Below, piece by piece: positions 13,203 to 21,724 of a stretch of DNA of 35,756 nt. This stretch comes from Deltaproteobacteria bacterium. GTDB lineage: Bacteria > Myxococcota > B64-G9. Position numbers and translations under genes: made by a program. The stretch is taken from positions 1 to 35,756 of the forward strand of contig QMME01000003.1 in NCBI GenBank assembly GCA_003647095.1, in the 5' to 3' direction. Position 1 is the stretch's first letter; each line of letters starts with the position of its first letter. The notes beneath the pieces are model-generated. The model worked only from the letters and a program-made list of their open reading frames with translations, was not told where the DNA came from and did not search any database.

Positions 13203-13585
13203 GCGCCAAGAAGGTCATCCTGCTCGACGATGAGCCCATCGTCGGTGAGCGGTTGCAGCCGGCACTGGAGAAGGCCGGGTTCCAGGTGGAAAGCTACACC
13301 GACAGCCAGCAGGTGGTGGATCGGTTGGCCCGGGAGCGCTTCGACGTGCTGGTGACAGATCTGAAGATGCGCAAGCCGGACGGGTTGGAGGTCATGCGCT
13401 TTGCCAAGCGCCAGTGGCCGGGTATCAAGGTCATCATCATCACCGGCTTCGCCACCGTGGAGACCGCCACCGAGGCCATGCGCGAGGGGGCGGTGGAATT
13501 CATCGCCAAGCCGTTCAAGATCAGGGCCTTGCGCGATCTCATCTTGCGGATAACAGCGGATACGGAACAATCTCCCCCGTCCTGA
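13199..13585 (+). CDS. Receiver-only response regulator 2
   Basis: GTG start overlapping the previous stop; KVILLDDEPIVGERL..., VLVTDLKM, FIAKPF; no output domain (128 aa). Confidence 0.93.
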   Translation: MSAKKVILLDDEPIVGERLQPALEKAGFQVESYTDSQQVVDRLARERFDVLVTDLKMRKPDGLEVMRFAKRQWPGIKVIIITGFATVETATEAMREGAVEFIAKPFKIRALRDLILRITADTEQSPPS

Positions 13586-13635
13586 TTGACCCGGAAACAA
13601 GCGCCGTCGGGGCGGGAGATTCTCCGCCGGGGTGG

Positions 13636-14313
13636 TCAACTCCCGGTACCGGGCGGGCGCAGGCGGCCGGCATGAATGTCTGCGCGGCGCGCGGGCAGGT
13701 CGGCCGAAGCCCGTTCCAGGTGGCTGGCCATGAGTATGCTTACCCCCTGCCGTTCGACCAGGTTCCTGATCAGCTCGAGCACCCGCTCGCGGACAACCTC
13801 GTCGAGCGAGGCGGTAACCTCGTCGAGCAGCAGTCCCGGGCAGTCGAGCACCAGGGCCCGGGCCAGGGCCACCAGCTTCTGCTCGCCCACAGAGAGCCGG
13901 TCGGCCCGCCGGCCGGCCAGGTGGGCGATACCCAGCTGCTCGAGCACGGCCCGGGCGCGTTGCCGCCGTTGCGGGCGCGGCACCCCGCGCAGGCGCAATC
14001 CGTAGGTGGTGTTACGCAGCACCGAGGTGGCGAACAGGTAGGGTGTTTGCTGCACCAGGGCCAGGCGCCGGCGTAGCTGCATGGGGGCCGGGGCCGTCCC
14101 CCGGTGAAAGGGTTTTCCCTGGAGGTGGATCGTTCCGGCCTCGAGATCGAGCAAGCCGGCCGCTGCCAGGATCAGGGTGCTCTTGCCGCTGCCGTTCTCA
14201 CCGCAGAGCAGGACCAGTTCGCCGCGACCCACGCTCAGTTCGTCGATGTGCAACACCGGCTGGCCGCCCCGCCGGACGCGCAGGTCCCGTATCGACAGGA
14301 AGGGTTCGCTCAT
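13636..14313 (-). CDS. tupC: Tungstate-type ABC transporter ATP-binding protein
   Basis: MSEPFLSIRDLRVRRGGQPVLHIDELSVGRGELVLLCGENGSGKSTLILAAAGLL ... LSVGEQKLVALARAL ... LLLDEVTASLDE; 4-bp overlap with permease. ORF track N-terminal extension is spurious. Confidence 0.88.
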   Translation of the reverse strand: MSEPFLSIRDLRVRRGGQPVLHIDELSVGRGELVLLCGENGSGKSTLILAAAGLLDLEAGTIHLQGKPFHRGTAPAPMQLRRRLALVQQTPYLFATSVLRNTTYGLRLRGVPRPQRRQRARAVLEQLGIAHLAGRRADRLSVGEQKLVALARALVLDCPGLLLDEVTASLDEVVRERVLELIRNLVERQGVSILMASHLERASADLPARRADIHAGRLRPPGTGS

Positions 14314-15002
14314 TTTTCCCCCCGCCGGCTCTGCAACATGCTGGCGGTCAGGTTGACCGCCAGGGCCACAACCAGCAGCACCACTCCCAGGGCCACCCCG
14401 CGGGCGAACTCTCCCTTGCCGGTCTCGAAGGCGATGCCGGTGGTGATGTTGCGGGTGGTGCCGCGAATATTGCCACCCACCATCATGGAGATACCCACCT
14501 CGGCGAACACCCGCCCGAAACCGGCGGCCACGGCGGCCACCAGGGCGGTGCGCATCTCCAGGGCCACCACCCGGGCAGCGCGCAGCCGCCCACCGCCCAG
14601 GCCCAGCACGGTGTGGCCGATACGGGGATCGGCCCGTTCCACGGCGGCCGCGCACAGGCCCACGATGATGGGAAAGGCCAGGATCACCTGGCCGACTACC
14701 ATGGCACCGCGGGTGTAGAGCAGGTTCAGCTCTCCCAGCGGACCGCGCCGGGTCAGAAACGCGTAGACCAGCAGGCCCACCAGCACCGTGGGCAGGGCCA
14801 TCAGGGTGTTGGCCAGTCCCAGCACCAGCCGGCGGCCGCGAAAGCGCCCCAGACCCAGGGCCAGCCCGGCCGGCAGGGCCAGCACGGTGGCCAGGCCGGT
14901 CGAGGTAAGCGACACGCTCAACGACACCCACACCGGACCCCATACCTCCGGGTCCAGCCGCAGCAGCAGGGAAATTCCCTGGACGGTTCCTTCCGCGATC
15001 AT
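14310..15002 (-). CDS. tupB: Tungstate-type ABC transporter permease
   Basis: Multi-TM; VSLTSTGLATVLALPAGLALGLGRFRGRR..., EVGISMMVGGNIRGTTRNITTGIAFETGKGEFARGVALG. Confidence 0.88.
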   Translation of the reverse strand: MIAEGTVQGISLLLRLDPEVWGPVWVSLSVSLTSTGLATVLALPAGLALGLGRFRGRRLVLGLANTLMALPTVLVGLLVYAFLTRRGPLGELNLLYTRGAMVVGQVILAFPIIVGLCAAAVERADPRIGHTVLGLGGGRLRAARVVALEMRTALVAAVAAGFGRVFAEVGISMMVGGNIRGTTRNITTGIAFETGKGEFARGVALGVVLLVVALAVNLTASMLQSRRGEK

Positions 15003-15009
15003 GACCCGG

Positions 15010-15897
15010 TTACGGGGACGGCGCCGGAGGAGGCGGCGTCACGGAGTTGCCGGCCGGCGCCGGCGGTTGCTGGCCGGGGGCCAGGGGGTGAAAGAGGACC
15101 CTGCCGCCCACCTTGAAGCCGGCGATCATCTGGCGGGCCCGGGGAGATTGCAGCCATCCCAGCAGGGCCAGTGCCTCGGGCAGGTGGGCCTGGGGATGCT
15201 TGACCGGGTTTACGGCCATGAACGAGTAGGGGTTTTGCAGCCGGGGATCGCCTTCCACCAGTATCACCAGGTCGAGCGCATCTTCGGCGCTGAGGAAAGT
15301 GGCCCGGTCGGTCAGGCAGTAGGCAGACTTCTCGTCGGCCAGGTTCAGGTTGAGACGCTGGCCGCGACCGGACTCCAGATACCAGCCTCCCCGGGGGTGT
15401 ACCCCCGCCGCCTGCCACAGGCGCAGCTCGGCCCGGTGGGTTCCCGACTGGTCACCGCGGGAGACGAAAGTGGCGGACGCCCGGGCGATCCGGGCCAGTG
15501 CCGCCACGGCATCCCGGCCCCGCACGGCGGCGGGGTCGGCCTGTGGACCCACCAGCACGAAGTCGTTGAACATGATGGTGGCGTGGTGGATGCCGAAGCC
15601 TGCGCCGACGAACTCGTCCTCGGCCTGGCGATCGTGCACCAGCACGGCATCGACGTCGCCGTTGCGGCCCAGTTGCAGCGCCTGGCCGGTACCCACGGCC
15701 AGCACCTGTACCGAGATGCCGCTGCGGGCCTCGAACGGTGGCAGGATGGTCTTGAGCAGGCCGGTGTTGTCCAGCGAGGTAGTGGAAGCCACCCGCAGCA
15801 CCCGGCCAGCACAGGGGCAGTCTCGAGGCTGTTGCCGGCAGGAACAGAGCAGGAGCGCCAGCGCCACGCTGCTTGCCAGTGCGAGTTTTCTTTTCAT
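15010..15897 (-). CDS. tupA: Tungstate-binding periplasmic (lipo)protein
   Basis: Lipobox LLLCSC; RVASTTSLDNTGLLKTILPPFEARSGISVQVLAVGTGQALQLGRNGDVDAVLVHDRQAEDEFVGAGFGIHHATIMFNDFVLVGP matches the TupA pattern. Confidence 0.87.
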   Translation of the reverse strand: MKRKLALASSVALALLLCSCRQQPRDCPCAGRVLRVASTTSLDNTGLLKTILPPFEARSGISVQVLAVGTGQALQLGRNGDVDAVLVHDRQAEDEFVGAGFGIHHATIMFNDFVLVGPQADPAAVRGRDAVAALARIARASATFVSRGDQSGTHRAELRLWQAAGVHPRGGWYLESGRGQRLNLNLADEKSAYCLTDRATFLSAEDALDLVILVEGDPRLQNPYSFMAVNPVKHPQAHLPEALALLGWLQSPRARQMIAGFKVGGRVLFHPLAPGQQPPAPAGNSVTPPPPAPSP

Positions 15898-15968
15898 CTG
15901 TCGGATCCTCCTTCCATTCCGGCGCCATGATATTTCCCCGGCCGTGACAATGAAAGGGTTGTTTGTGC

Positions 15969-15974
15969 TAGTAT
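15969..15974 (+). promoter_or_regulatory. Candidate extended -10 (TGcTAGTAT), 7 nt upstream of the GH31 ATG
   Basis: gtTTGTGCTAGTATctgctccATG; no SD motif between the -10 and the ATG. Confidence 0.4.
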
Positions 15975-15981
15975 CTGCTCC

Positions 15982-18939
15982 ATGAAAAAAAGGCGCCGAC
16001 AGGCCCGAAACAAGCGGGGACAGGCCCGGGTGCTTGTTACGCTTTTTCAGCTAGTTGCGTTGCTTGCCGGATTGTTGCCGACGGCCTGCCGGCATCCGCT
16101 CGTGTCGGGAACCGACGCGGGCCGGCAGGATGGAGAAGGCGGAGAAGGCGGGGACGGAGGTATGGAAGACAGCGACGGCGACTGGAAGCCGGTGGACGAT
16201 GCCGCAAGTTGCCCGGGACTGGTTGACATCGTCGATGCCGGCACACTGTTGCTTCATCTTGGTGCGGTCGATGTGTACCAGCGGTTTTTCTCCCCGGGAA
16301 TCGTGCAGTTGCGCTACCGTCCGGCCGGCAGTCCGCCCCCACGGCGACCTTCCTGGGCGGTGGTGGCCGAACCCGGGGATGAGGATGTTTCTATAGTATT
16401 TTCAGAAGACTGCCGGCAGGTAGAGGTGTCCAACGACACCTTGCAGGTCGTTGCCTCGGCGGACGGCGCCGTACGGGCCTGGCAGCGTCTTGATGACGGG
16501 GAGTTGGAAAACATCTTCACGGCCAGCGGGCCGGTGCAGTTTCCCGACGCCGGCGGGGTGGTGCTTTCCGTGGTGGGCCCGGAGGGGGAGCATGTCTATG
16601 GCCTGGGCGAAAAGACCGGTCCGCTCGACCGGCGCGGCCGGCACCTGGTATTCCGCAACACCGATCCCCTGGCCGGAGGGGGCGACTACACTCCGGATAG
16701 CGATCCCCTCTACCAATCCATACCTTTTTTCATCGGCTTACGCCGGGGACAGGCCCACGGTGTTTTCCTGGACAACAGCCATCGGCTGGTGATCGACCTG
16801 GCGCGTGATGTGGCTGGCGAGTATCGCCTCGAGGCCGATGGCGGAGACATGAACCTCTTTCTACTGGCCGGGCCGGAAATGGCGCAGGTGCTGGAGCGCT
16901 ACACCTGGCTCACCGGAAGGATGCCTCTGCCACCGCGCTGGACACTGGGATACCACCAATGTCGCTGGAGCTACTGGCCGGATGATCGCGTTCGTCAGGT
17001 AGCCGAAGAATTTCGCAGTCGGGCCATTCCCGCCGATGGTCTCTGGTTGGATATAGACTACATGGACGGCTTCCGTTCCTTTACGTGGGATCCGGCGGGA
17101 TTTTCCGATCCGGCCGGCCTGCTGGCCGATCTTGCTTCCCGGGGATTCAAGACCACGGTGATAATCGACCCCGGCCTGAAGCACGATCCGGACTGGGATG
17201 TTTACCAGCAGGGGATTGCCGGAGACCACTTGTTGCACAGTCCCGACGGATCCGTTTTCGTGGGCGAGGTGTGGCCCGGCGAGGCGGTGTTTCCAGACTT
17301 TTCCTCGCCGGCCGCGCGTGACTGGTGGGCCGGGCTGGTACCGAGACTGATCCGAACAGGGGTGCGGGGCCTGTGGATCGACATGAACGAACCGGCGTCA
17401 TTCAGGGCCGTAGACGGATACACCGTTCCGGACGAGGTCCTGGCCCGGGGCGAGGGGGAAGCTACTACCATGGCCGAGGTACACAACGTCTATGCCCTGC
17501 TCATGGCCAAGGCCACCCGTCAGGGAATGGAACAGGCCGCTCCGGACCGGCGTCCTTTTATCCTCACCCGGGCGGGATTCGCCGGAATACAACGCTACGC
17601 CGCCGTCTGGACCGGGGATACCCCGTCGAGTTGGCCCATGTTGCGGACCAGCCTGTCGCTCGTGTTGTCTCTGGGGCTTTCCGGGGTTGCCTTCTGTGGC
17701 AGCGACGTCGGGGGGTTTTCCGGCGGGGCCACGCCGGAGCTGTTTGCGCGCTGGCTGGAACTGGGCTCGCTGAGCCCATTCTTCCGCGGCCACGTGCAGA
17801 CGGGGGCTCCCGACCAGGAACCCTGGGCCTTCGGAGTCGAGGTCGAGGACATCAGTCGCTCGACAATCGGCCTGCGCTACCGGCTGCTGCCCTACTTGTA
17901 TTCCCTGTTTCAGCGGTCCGCGCAGACGGGGGAGCCGGTACTGGCTCCGCTGCTGTTTCACTACCAGCACGATTCCGCCACCTGGGAAATCGAGGATCAG
18001 GCCATGCTGGGTCCCTGGTTGCTGGTGGCGCCGATCATGGAACAGGGGGCCCAGAGCCGTACCCTGTATCTGCCCGCGGGGCGGTGGTACGAGTTGCATT
18101 CCGGCCGCCTGTACCAGGGACCGGCCACCATTACCCGGCGGGTTTCCCTGGCTGCCTTGCCCGTGTTCGTGCGCTCGGGTGCCATCCTGCCGCTGGCGCC
18201 GCTGTTGCAGTGGAGCGACCAGGCACCGCTGGACCGACTGGAGCTGTGGCTGTATCCCGACCGGCAGGAATCGCTTTTTTATCTCTACGAAGACGACGGT
18301 GACTCGACCGCCTACCGGAGTGGCGAATTCTGCCTCAGCGAATACCGCCTGCTACGCACCGCCAGCGGAGCCTCTCTGGTGGCCCGCCGGCGGGGAAACT
18401 ACCATCCCCCGACACGCCCGCTGGTGATTCGTGTTCGTCCCCTGGCCAGACCCCCGGTGGCGGTGTCTGTCGATGCCGTGGCTCTCGCGGAAAGGTCGAG
18501 CAGGGAGGATCTGGAAAGTGTCGGGCGGGGCTGGTGGCTTGACGAAAACGATGGCTCCCTGTGGGTAATTTTCGAAGACCGGGCTGAATTCACGCTGGAG
18601 CTGACCTACGAAGGGGATGAATCGCCATCTCCCACGGTGTGCATGCCCTTTTCCGTGACCGTTCCCGCGGCAACGCCCGCCCAGGAGGGTATCTACCTGG
18701 CACTGTCCACGAACGGCTGGCAGCAGCGGTTCCTGGGCCCGGTGGGGCAAGGCGGTCGCGTGGAGGGTTGTCTCGAGGTTCCGCGTGGTGAGTGGTTCGA
18801 GTACAAGTACACCCGTGGCGACTGGTCAACGGTCGAAAAGTGGACCGGCTGTCTCGAAGCCAGTAACCGCTACGCCCTGGGTGTGGCCCTTCCGGTAAAG
18901 AACGATACCGTGGAGACCTGGGCCGACTGGTGCCAGTAG
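15982..18939 (+). CDS. GH31 alpha-glucosidase-like lipoprotein with C-terminal starch-binding-like domain
   Basis: Lipobox LLPTAC; nucleophile motif GLWIDMNEPASF, acid/base region CGSDVGGFSG; C-terminus FSVTVPAATPAQEGIYLALSTNGWQ...EYKYTRGDWSTVEKW...DTVETWADWCQ. Confidence 0.92.
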   Translation: MKKRRRQARNKRGQARVLVTLFQLVALLAGLLPTACRHPLVSGTDAGRQDGEGGEGGDGGMEDSDGDWKPVDDAASCPGLVDIVDAGTLLLHLGAVDVYQRFFSPGIVQLRYRPAGSPPPRRPSWAVVAEPGDEDVSIVFSEDCRQVEVSNDTLQVVASADGAVRAWQRLDDGELENIFTASGPVQFPDAGGVVLSVVGPEGEHVYGLGEKTGPLDRRGRHLVFRNTDPLAGGGDYTPDSDPLYQSIPFFIGLRRGQAHGVFLDNSHRLVIDLARDVAGEYRLEADGGDMNLFLLAGPEMAQVLERYTWLTGRMPLPPRWTLGYHQCRWSYWPDDRVRQVAEEFRSRAIPADGLWLDIDYMDGFRSFTWDPAGFSDPAGLLADLASRGFKTTVIIDPGLKHDPDWDVYQQGIAGDHLLHSPDGSVFVGEVWPGEAVFPDFSSPAARDWWAGLVPRLIRTGVRGLWIDMNEPASFRAVDGYTVPDEVLARGEGEATTMAEVHNVYALLMAKATRQGMEQAAPDRRPFILTRAGFAGIQRYAAVWTGDTPSSWPMLRTSLSLVLSLGLSGVAFCGSDVGGFSGGATPELFARWLELGSLSPFFRGHVQTGAPDQEPWAFGVEVEDISRSTIGLRYRLLPYLYSLFQRSAQTGEPVLAPLLFHYQHDSATWEIEDQAMLGPWLLVAPIMEQGAQSRTLYLPAGRWYELHSGRLYQGPATITRRVSLAALPVFVRSGAILPLAPLLQWSDQAPLDRLELWLYPDRQESLFYLYEDDGDSTAYRSGEFCLSEYRLLRTASGASLVARRRGNYHPPTRPLVIRVRPLARPPVAVSVDAVALAERSSREDLESVGRGWWLDENDGSLWVIFEDRAEFTLELTYEGDESPSPTVCMPFSVTVPAATPAQEGIYLALSTNGWQQRFLGPVGQGGRVEGCLEVPRGEWFEYKYTRGDWSTVEKWTGCLEASNRYALGVALPVKNDTVETWADWCQ

Positions 18940-18940
18940 A

Positions 18941-19071
18941 CCCGGCATTTCCCGCCTCGGCCGCAATCTCCGCGTCGCTGCTGCGAAAATGGTCCTCGAC
19001 GTAGTTGCACTACGACTGCGGCCATTTTCTTGCATCTCCTCGATCTTGCTGGCCGAGGTGGGAAATCCGGG
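18941..19071. repeat. Long imperfect inverted repeat / two-part hairpin in intergenic DNA
   Basis: Outer arms CCCGGCATTTCCCGCCTCGGCCGCAA (18941-18966) and TTGCTGGCCGAGGTGGGAAATCCGGG (19046-19071) are near-perfect inverse complements; inner hairpin GAAAATGGTCCTCGACGTAGT-TGC-ACTACGACTGCGGCCATTTTC (18985-19029). Confidence 0.85.
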
Positions 19072-19085
19072 AGGGTTGAGTTGCA

Positions 19086-19114
19086 TTGACAGGTGCTCCG
19101 CCGCGGGCTAGCGT
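19086..19114 (+). promoter_or_regulatory. Candidate sigma70 promoter for the Lon-like gene (TTGACA-N17-TAGCGT)
   Basis: Perfect TTGACA, 17-nt spacer, TAGCGT; same style as TTGACA-N17-TAGTGT at 1755-1727. Confidence 0.5.
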
Positions 19115-19152
19115 GCGGAAAGCAAGGGGTATCCGTGGTAATGGGAGGATGC

Positions 19153-21582
19153 ATGGAATTGAAATCGGCAACCAACTCGAAGAGACTGCGCATTTCGCCG
19201 AAACGGCTGCGCCGGCGCATCAACCCCCGCCAGCTTCCCGGCCCCAAGGCCTACGGCAAGCATCGCACCCACATCATTGGCCAGGAACGGGCCATCGAGT
19301 CCATGCAACTGGGACTGCGCATCGAAAGCCCCGGCTACAACGTCTTCGTGTCCGGCCCCTCCGGCAGCGGCAAGATGACCACCACCAGGCACGTACTGGC
19401 CGAGTTCAAGCAGCCGCGGCGGCCCCTGCGCGACTATGCCTACGTGCAGAATTTTCTCGAGCCCGATCGACCGCGCCTGCTGATACTGGATCCCGGAGAC
19501 GGTGCCCGGCTCAAGAAAGGCATGGAGCGGCTGATCAAGTCGCTGCAGCGGGAATTGCCCAAGGCCCTGGGCACGGAAGCCTACCACAAGGAACGCGATC
19601 GCCTGCTCAACGATTACCAGGGCCAGGAGCACGAACTGGTAACGGCCTTCCAGCGCAAGGCCCGGCGCCAGGGCTTCGCCCTGGTGGAGATGCAGGGTGG
19701 ACCAACGGTCGAACACGATGTACTGCCGATAGTCGATGGCGAGCCGGTCCCCCTGCCGGTCCTGGAAGAACAGGAGGCGGAGGGCAAGCTCAGTAGCAAG
19801 CGCTTCAGCCAGTTGGCCAAGCGCCACCAGCGCCTGCGCTCGGAAATGGAACAGGTGGCGCGTCGTACTCGTTCGCTGGCCCGCGAGTTGAACAGCGACC
19901 TGGAAGCCCTCGACCGCCGGGTGGGCGGCGTGGTCATCGACAACCTCATCGAGGAACTGGCGGAGCAGTTTCACAACGAGTCGGTGAGTGACTACCTGGA
20001 CGAGGTCAAGGAGTTTCTGCTGGATCGCATTCCCGCCCTGGCCGGCCGGCTGGAAGACGGCGAGGAGGGTGCCGGCAGCGGCGAACTGATGGTGGATCCC
20101 TTCGCTCCCCTGCAGGTCAACGTGGTGCTTACCAATGCCCACCGCAAGGGCTGCCCGGTGGTGTTCGAGCCGTCACCCACGGTGGCCCGCCTGCTGGGCA
20201 CCATCGAGCGCAGCACCGACGATTCCGGCCGGGTGGAGGTTGACTTCATGAGCATCAGGGCCGGATCCCTGCTGCGGGCCAACGGGGGGTTCCTGCTGCT
20301 GAAGGCGGACGATCTGCTCGGGGAGCCGGGAGCCTGGAAGATCCTCAAGCAGGCCCTTTCCACCGGCCAGCTGGAGATTCGTCCCCCCGAGGGTCCCATG
20401 GCCATGATCAGCACCGGACTCAAGCCGGATCCCATCCCCCTGGACGTGAAGATCATTCTCCAGGGCGACGACATGCTCTACCGGGCTCTTTACCTGGCCG
20501 AGGATGATTTCAAGAAGACCTTCAAGGTGAAGGCGGAATTCGATGATGTCATGGAGTGTCGGGCCTCCACCCTGGAGAAGTTCCTGGCCTTCGTGCAGCG
20601 GGTGGTACAGGAAGAAGATCTGGCCCACCCCAACCGCCGGGCGGTGGCCGAACTCGTCGAGGAGATGATGCGCGAGGCCGAGGACCAGCAGAAATTGAGC
20701 ACCCGTTTCCGGGTGGTGGCGGATCTGCTGCGCGAGGCCACCTACTGGGCGCGCCGGGCCGGGCGCCGAACCATCACCCGGGCCGAGATCGCCCGGGCCA
20801 TCAGCCAGCGCCGCCGTCGTGTCAACCTGGCCGAGGAAAAATACCGCGAGGACATCGAGCGGGACGTGGTGATGGTATCGACCAGCGGCAGCCGGGTGGG
20901 CCAGGTAAACGGCCTGGCCGTGTTCGACCTGGGAGACTACAGTTTCGGCAAGCCCTGCCGGATAACCGCCTCGGCCGGCGTGGGTCGCCAGGGAGTGGTC
21001 AATATCGAGAGGGAGGCCGGCCTGTCGGGCGCCATCCACGACAAGGGGGTGTACATCCTGGGAGGTTTCCTGTCCGAGAGGTTCGGGCGCGACTTTCCGC
21101 TGACCCTGGATGCGCGGATATGCTTCGAGCAGAGCTACAGCGAGATCGACGGCGACAGTGCCTCCTCCAGCGAGGTCTTCGCCCTGCTCAGCAGCCTGGC
21201 CCGGGTGCCGCTGTCGCAGGCCATTGCCGTCACCGGTTCGATCAACCAGCGGGGCCAGCTGCAGCCCATCGGCGGAGTGAACCAGAAGATCGAGGGGTTC
21301 TTCGACATCTGCCAGGCCCGCGGGCTGGATGGAAGTCACGGGGTGATCATCCCCCGGGGCAACCTGCACAACCTGATGCTGCGCCACGAAGTCGTCGAGG
21401 CCGTGCGGCGAGGCCGCTTCCACGTCTGGGCGGCCGCCACCGTCGACGAGGGAATGGAGTTGCTGACCGGGGTGCGGGCGGGCCGGCCGGGGCGCAAGGG
21501 CGTCTATCCGCCGGGTACCCTCAATCGCCTGGTGGCCGATCGCCTGCGCCGCATGGCCGAGACTTACCGTGATTTCAGCTGA
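19153..21582 (+). CDS. Lon-family AAA+ protease (AAA_32/LonB-like ATP-dependent protease)
   Basis: Walker A VSGPSGSGKMTT; catalytic Ser region EIDGDSASSSEVFALLSSLARVPLSQAIAVTGSINQRGQLQPIGGVNQKIEGFF with the Lys. ATG 19153 has SD GGGAGG; the 19093 start would lie inside the promoter spacer. Confidence 0.9.
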   Translation: MELKSATNSKRLRISPKRLRRRINPRQLPGPKAYGKHRTHIIGQERAIESMQLGLRIESPGYNVFVSGPSGSGKMTTTRHVLAEFKQPRRPLRDYAYVQNFLEPDRPRLLILDPGDGARLKKGMERLIKSLQRELPKALGTEAYHKERDRLLNDYQGQEHELVTAFQRKARRQGFALVEMQGGPTVEHDVLPIVDGEPVPLPVLEEQEAEGKLSSKRFSQLAKRHQRLRSEMEQVARRTRSLARELNSDLEALDRRVGGVVIDNLIEELAEQFHNESVSDYLDEVKEFLLDRIPALAGRLEDGEEGAGSGELMVDPFAPLQVNVVLTNAHRKGCPVVFEPSPTVARLLGTIERSTDDSGRVEVDFMSIRAGSLLRANGGFLLLKADDLLGEPGAWKILKQALSTGQLEIRPPEGPMAMISTGLKPDPIPLDVKIILQGDDMLYRALYLAEDDFKKTFKVKAEFDDVMECRASTLEKFLAFVQRVVQEEDLAHPNRRAVAELVEEMMREAEDQQKLSTRFRVVADLLREATYWARRAGRRTITRAEIARAISQRRRRVNLAEEKYREDIERDVVMVSTSGSRVGQVNGLAVFDLGDYSFGKPCRITASAGVGRQGVVNIEREAGLSGAIHDKGVYILGGFLSERFGRDFPLTLDARICFEQSYSEIDGDSASSSEVFALLSSLARVPLSQAIAVTGSINQRGQLQPIGGVNQKIEGFFDICQARGLDGSHGVIIPRGNLHNLMLRHEVVEAVRRGRFHVWAAATVDEGMELLTGVRAGRPGRKGVYPPGTLNRLVADRLRRMAETYRDFS

Positions 21583-21658
21583 GGGGGCGATCCGCCGGAC
21601 GGGGCACCACGCCCCCGCCACCGGTCCGCCTCGCCGTTGCCGCCCGGTAAATATTGGG

Positions 21659-21688
21659 TTGACTCGGCGCGGCAGACCGGCCTACCAT
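21659..21688 (+). promoter_or_regulatory. Candidate sigma70 promoter (TTGACT-N18-TACCAT)
   Basis: Upstream of the lipoprotein gene at 21725. Confidence 0.4.
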
Positions 21689-21724
21689 TTTCCCCCTGAG
21701 TGATAACCCCAGAAGGGAGGATTC

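Noticed and set aside
13601-13653. GC-rich hairpin and CCCGGTACCGGG palindrome between the convergent RR2 and tupC genes
   Set aside because: Stem is short with a bulge and no U-tract; could be a weak bidirectional terminator but evidence is insufficient.
19093-19152. Upstream GTG start (19093) for the Lon-like gene
   Set aside because: Lies within the -35/-10 spacer of the candidate promoter; ATG 19153 has a good SD (GGGAGG) and matches the expected N-terminus.
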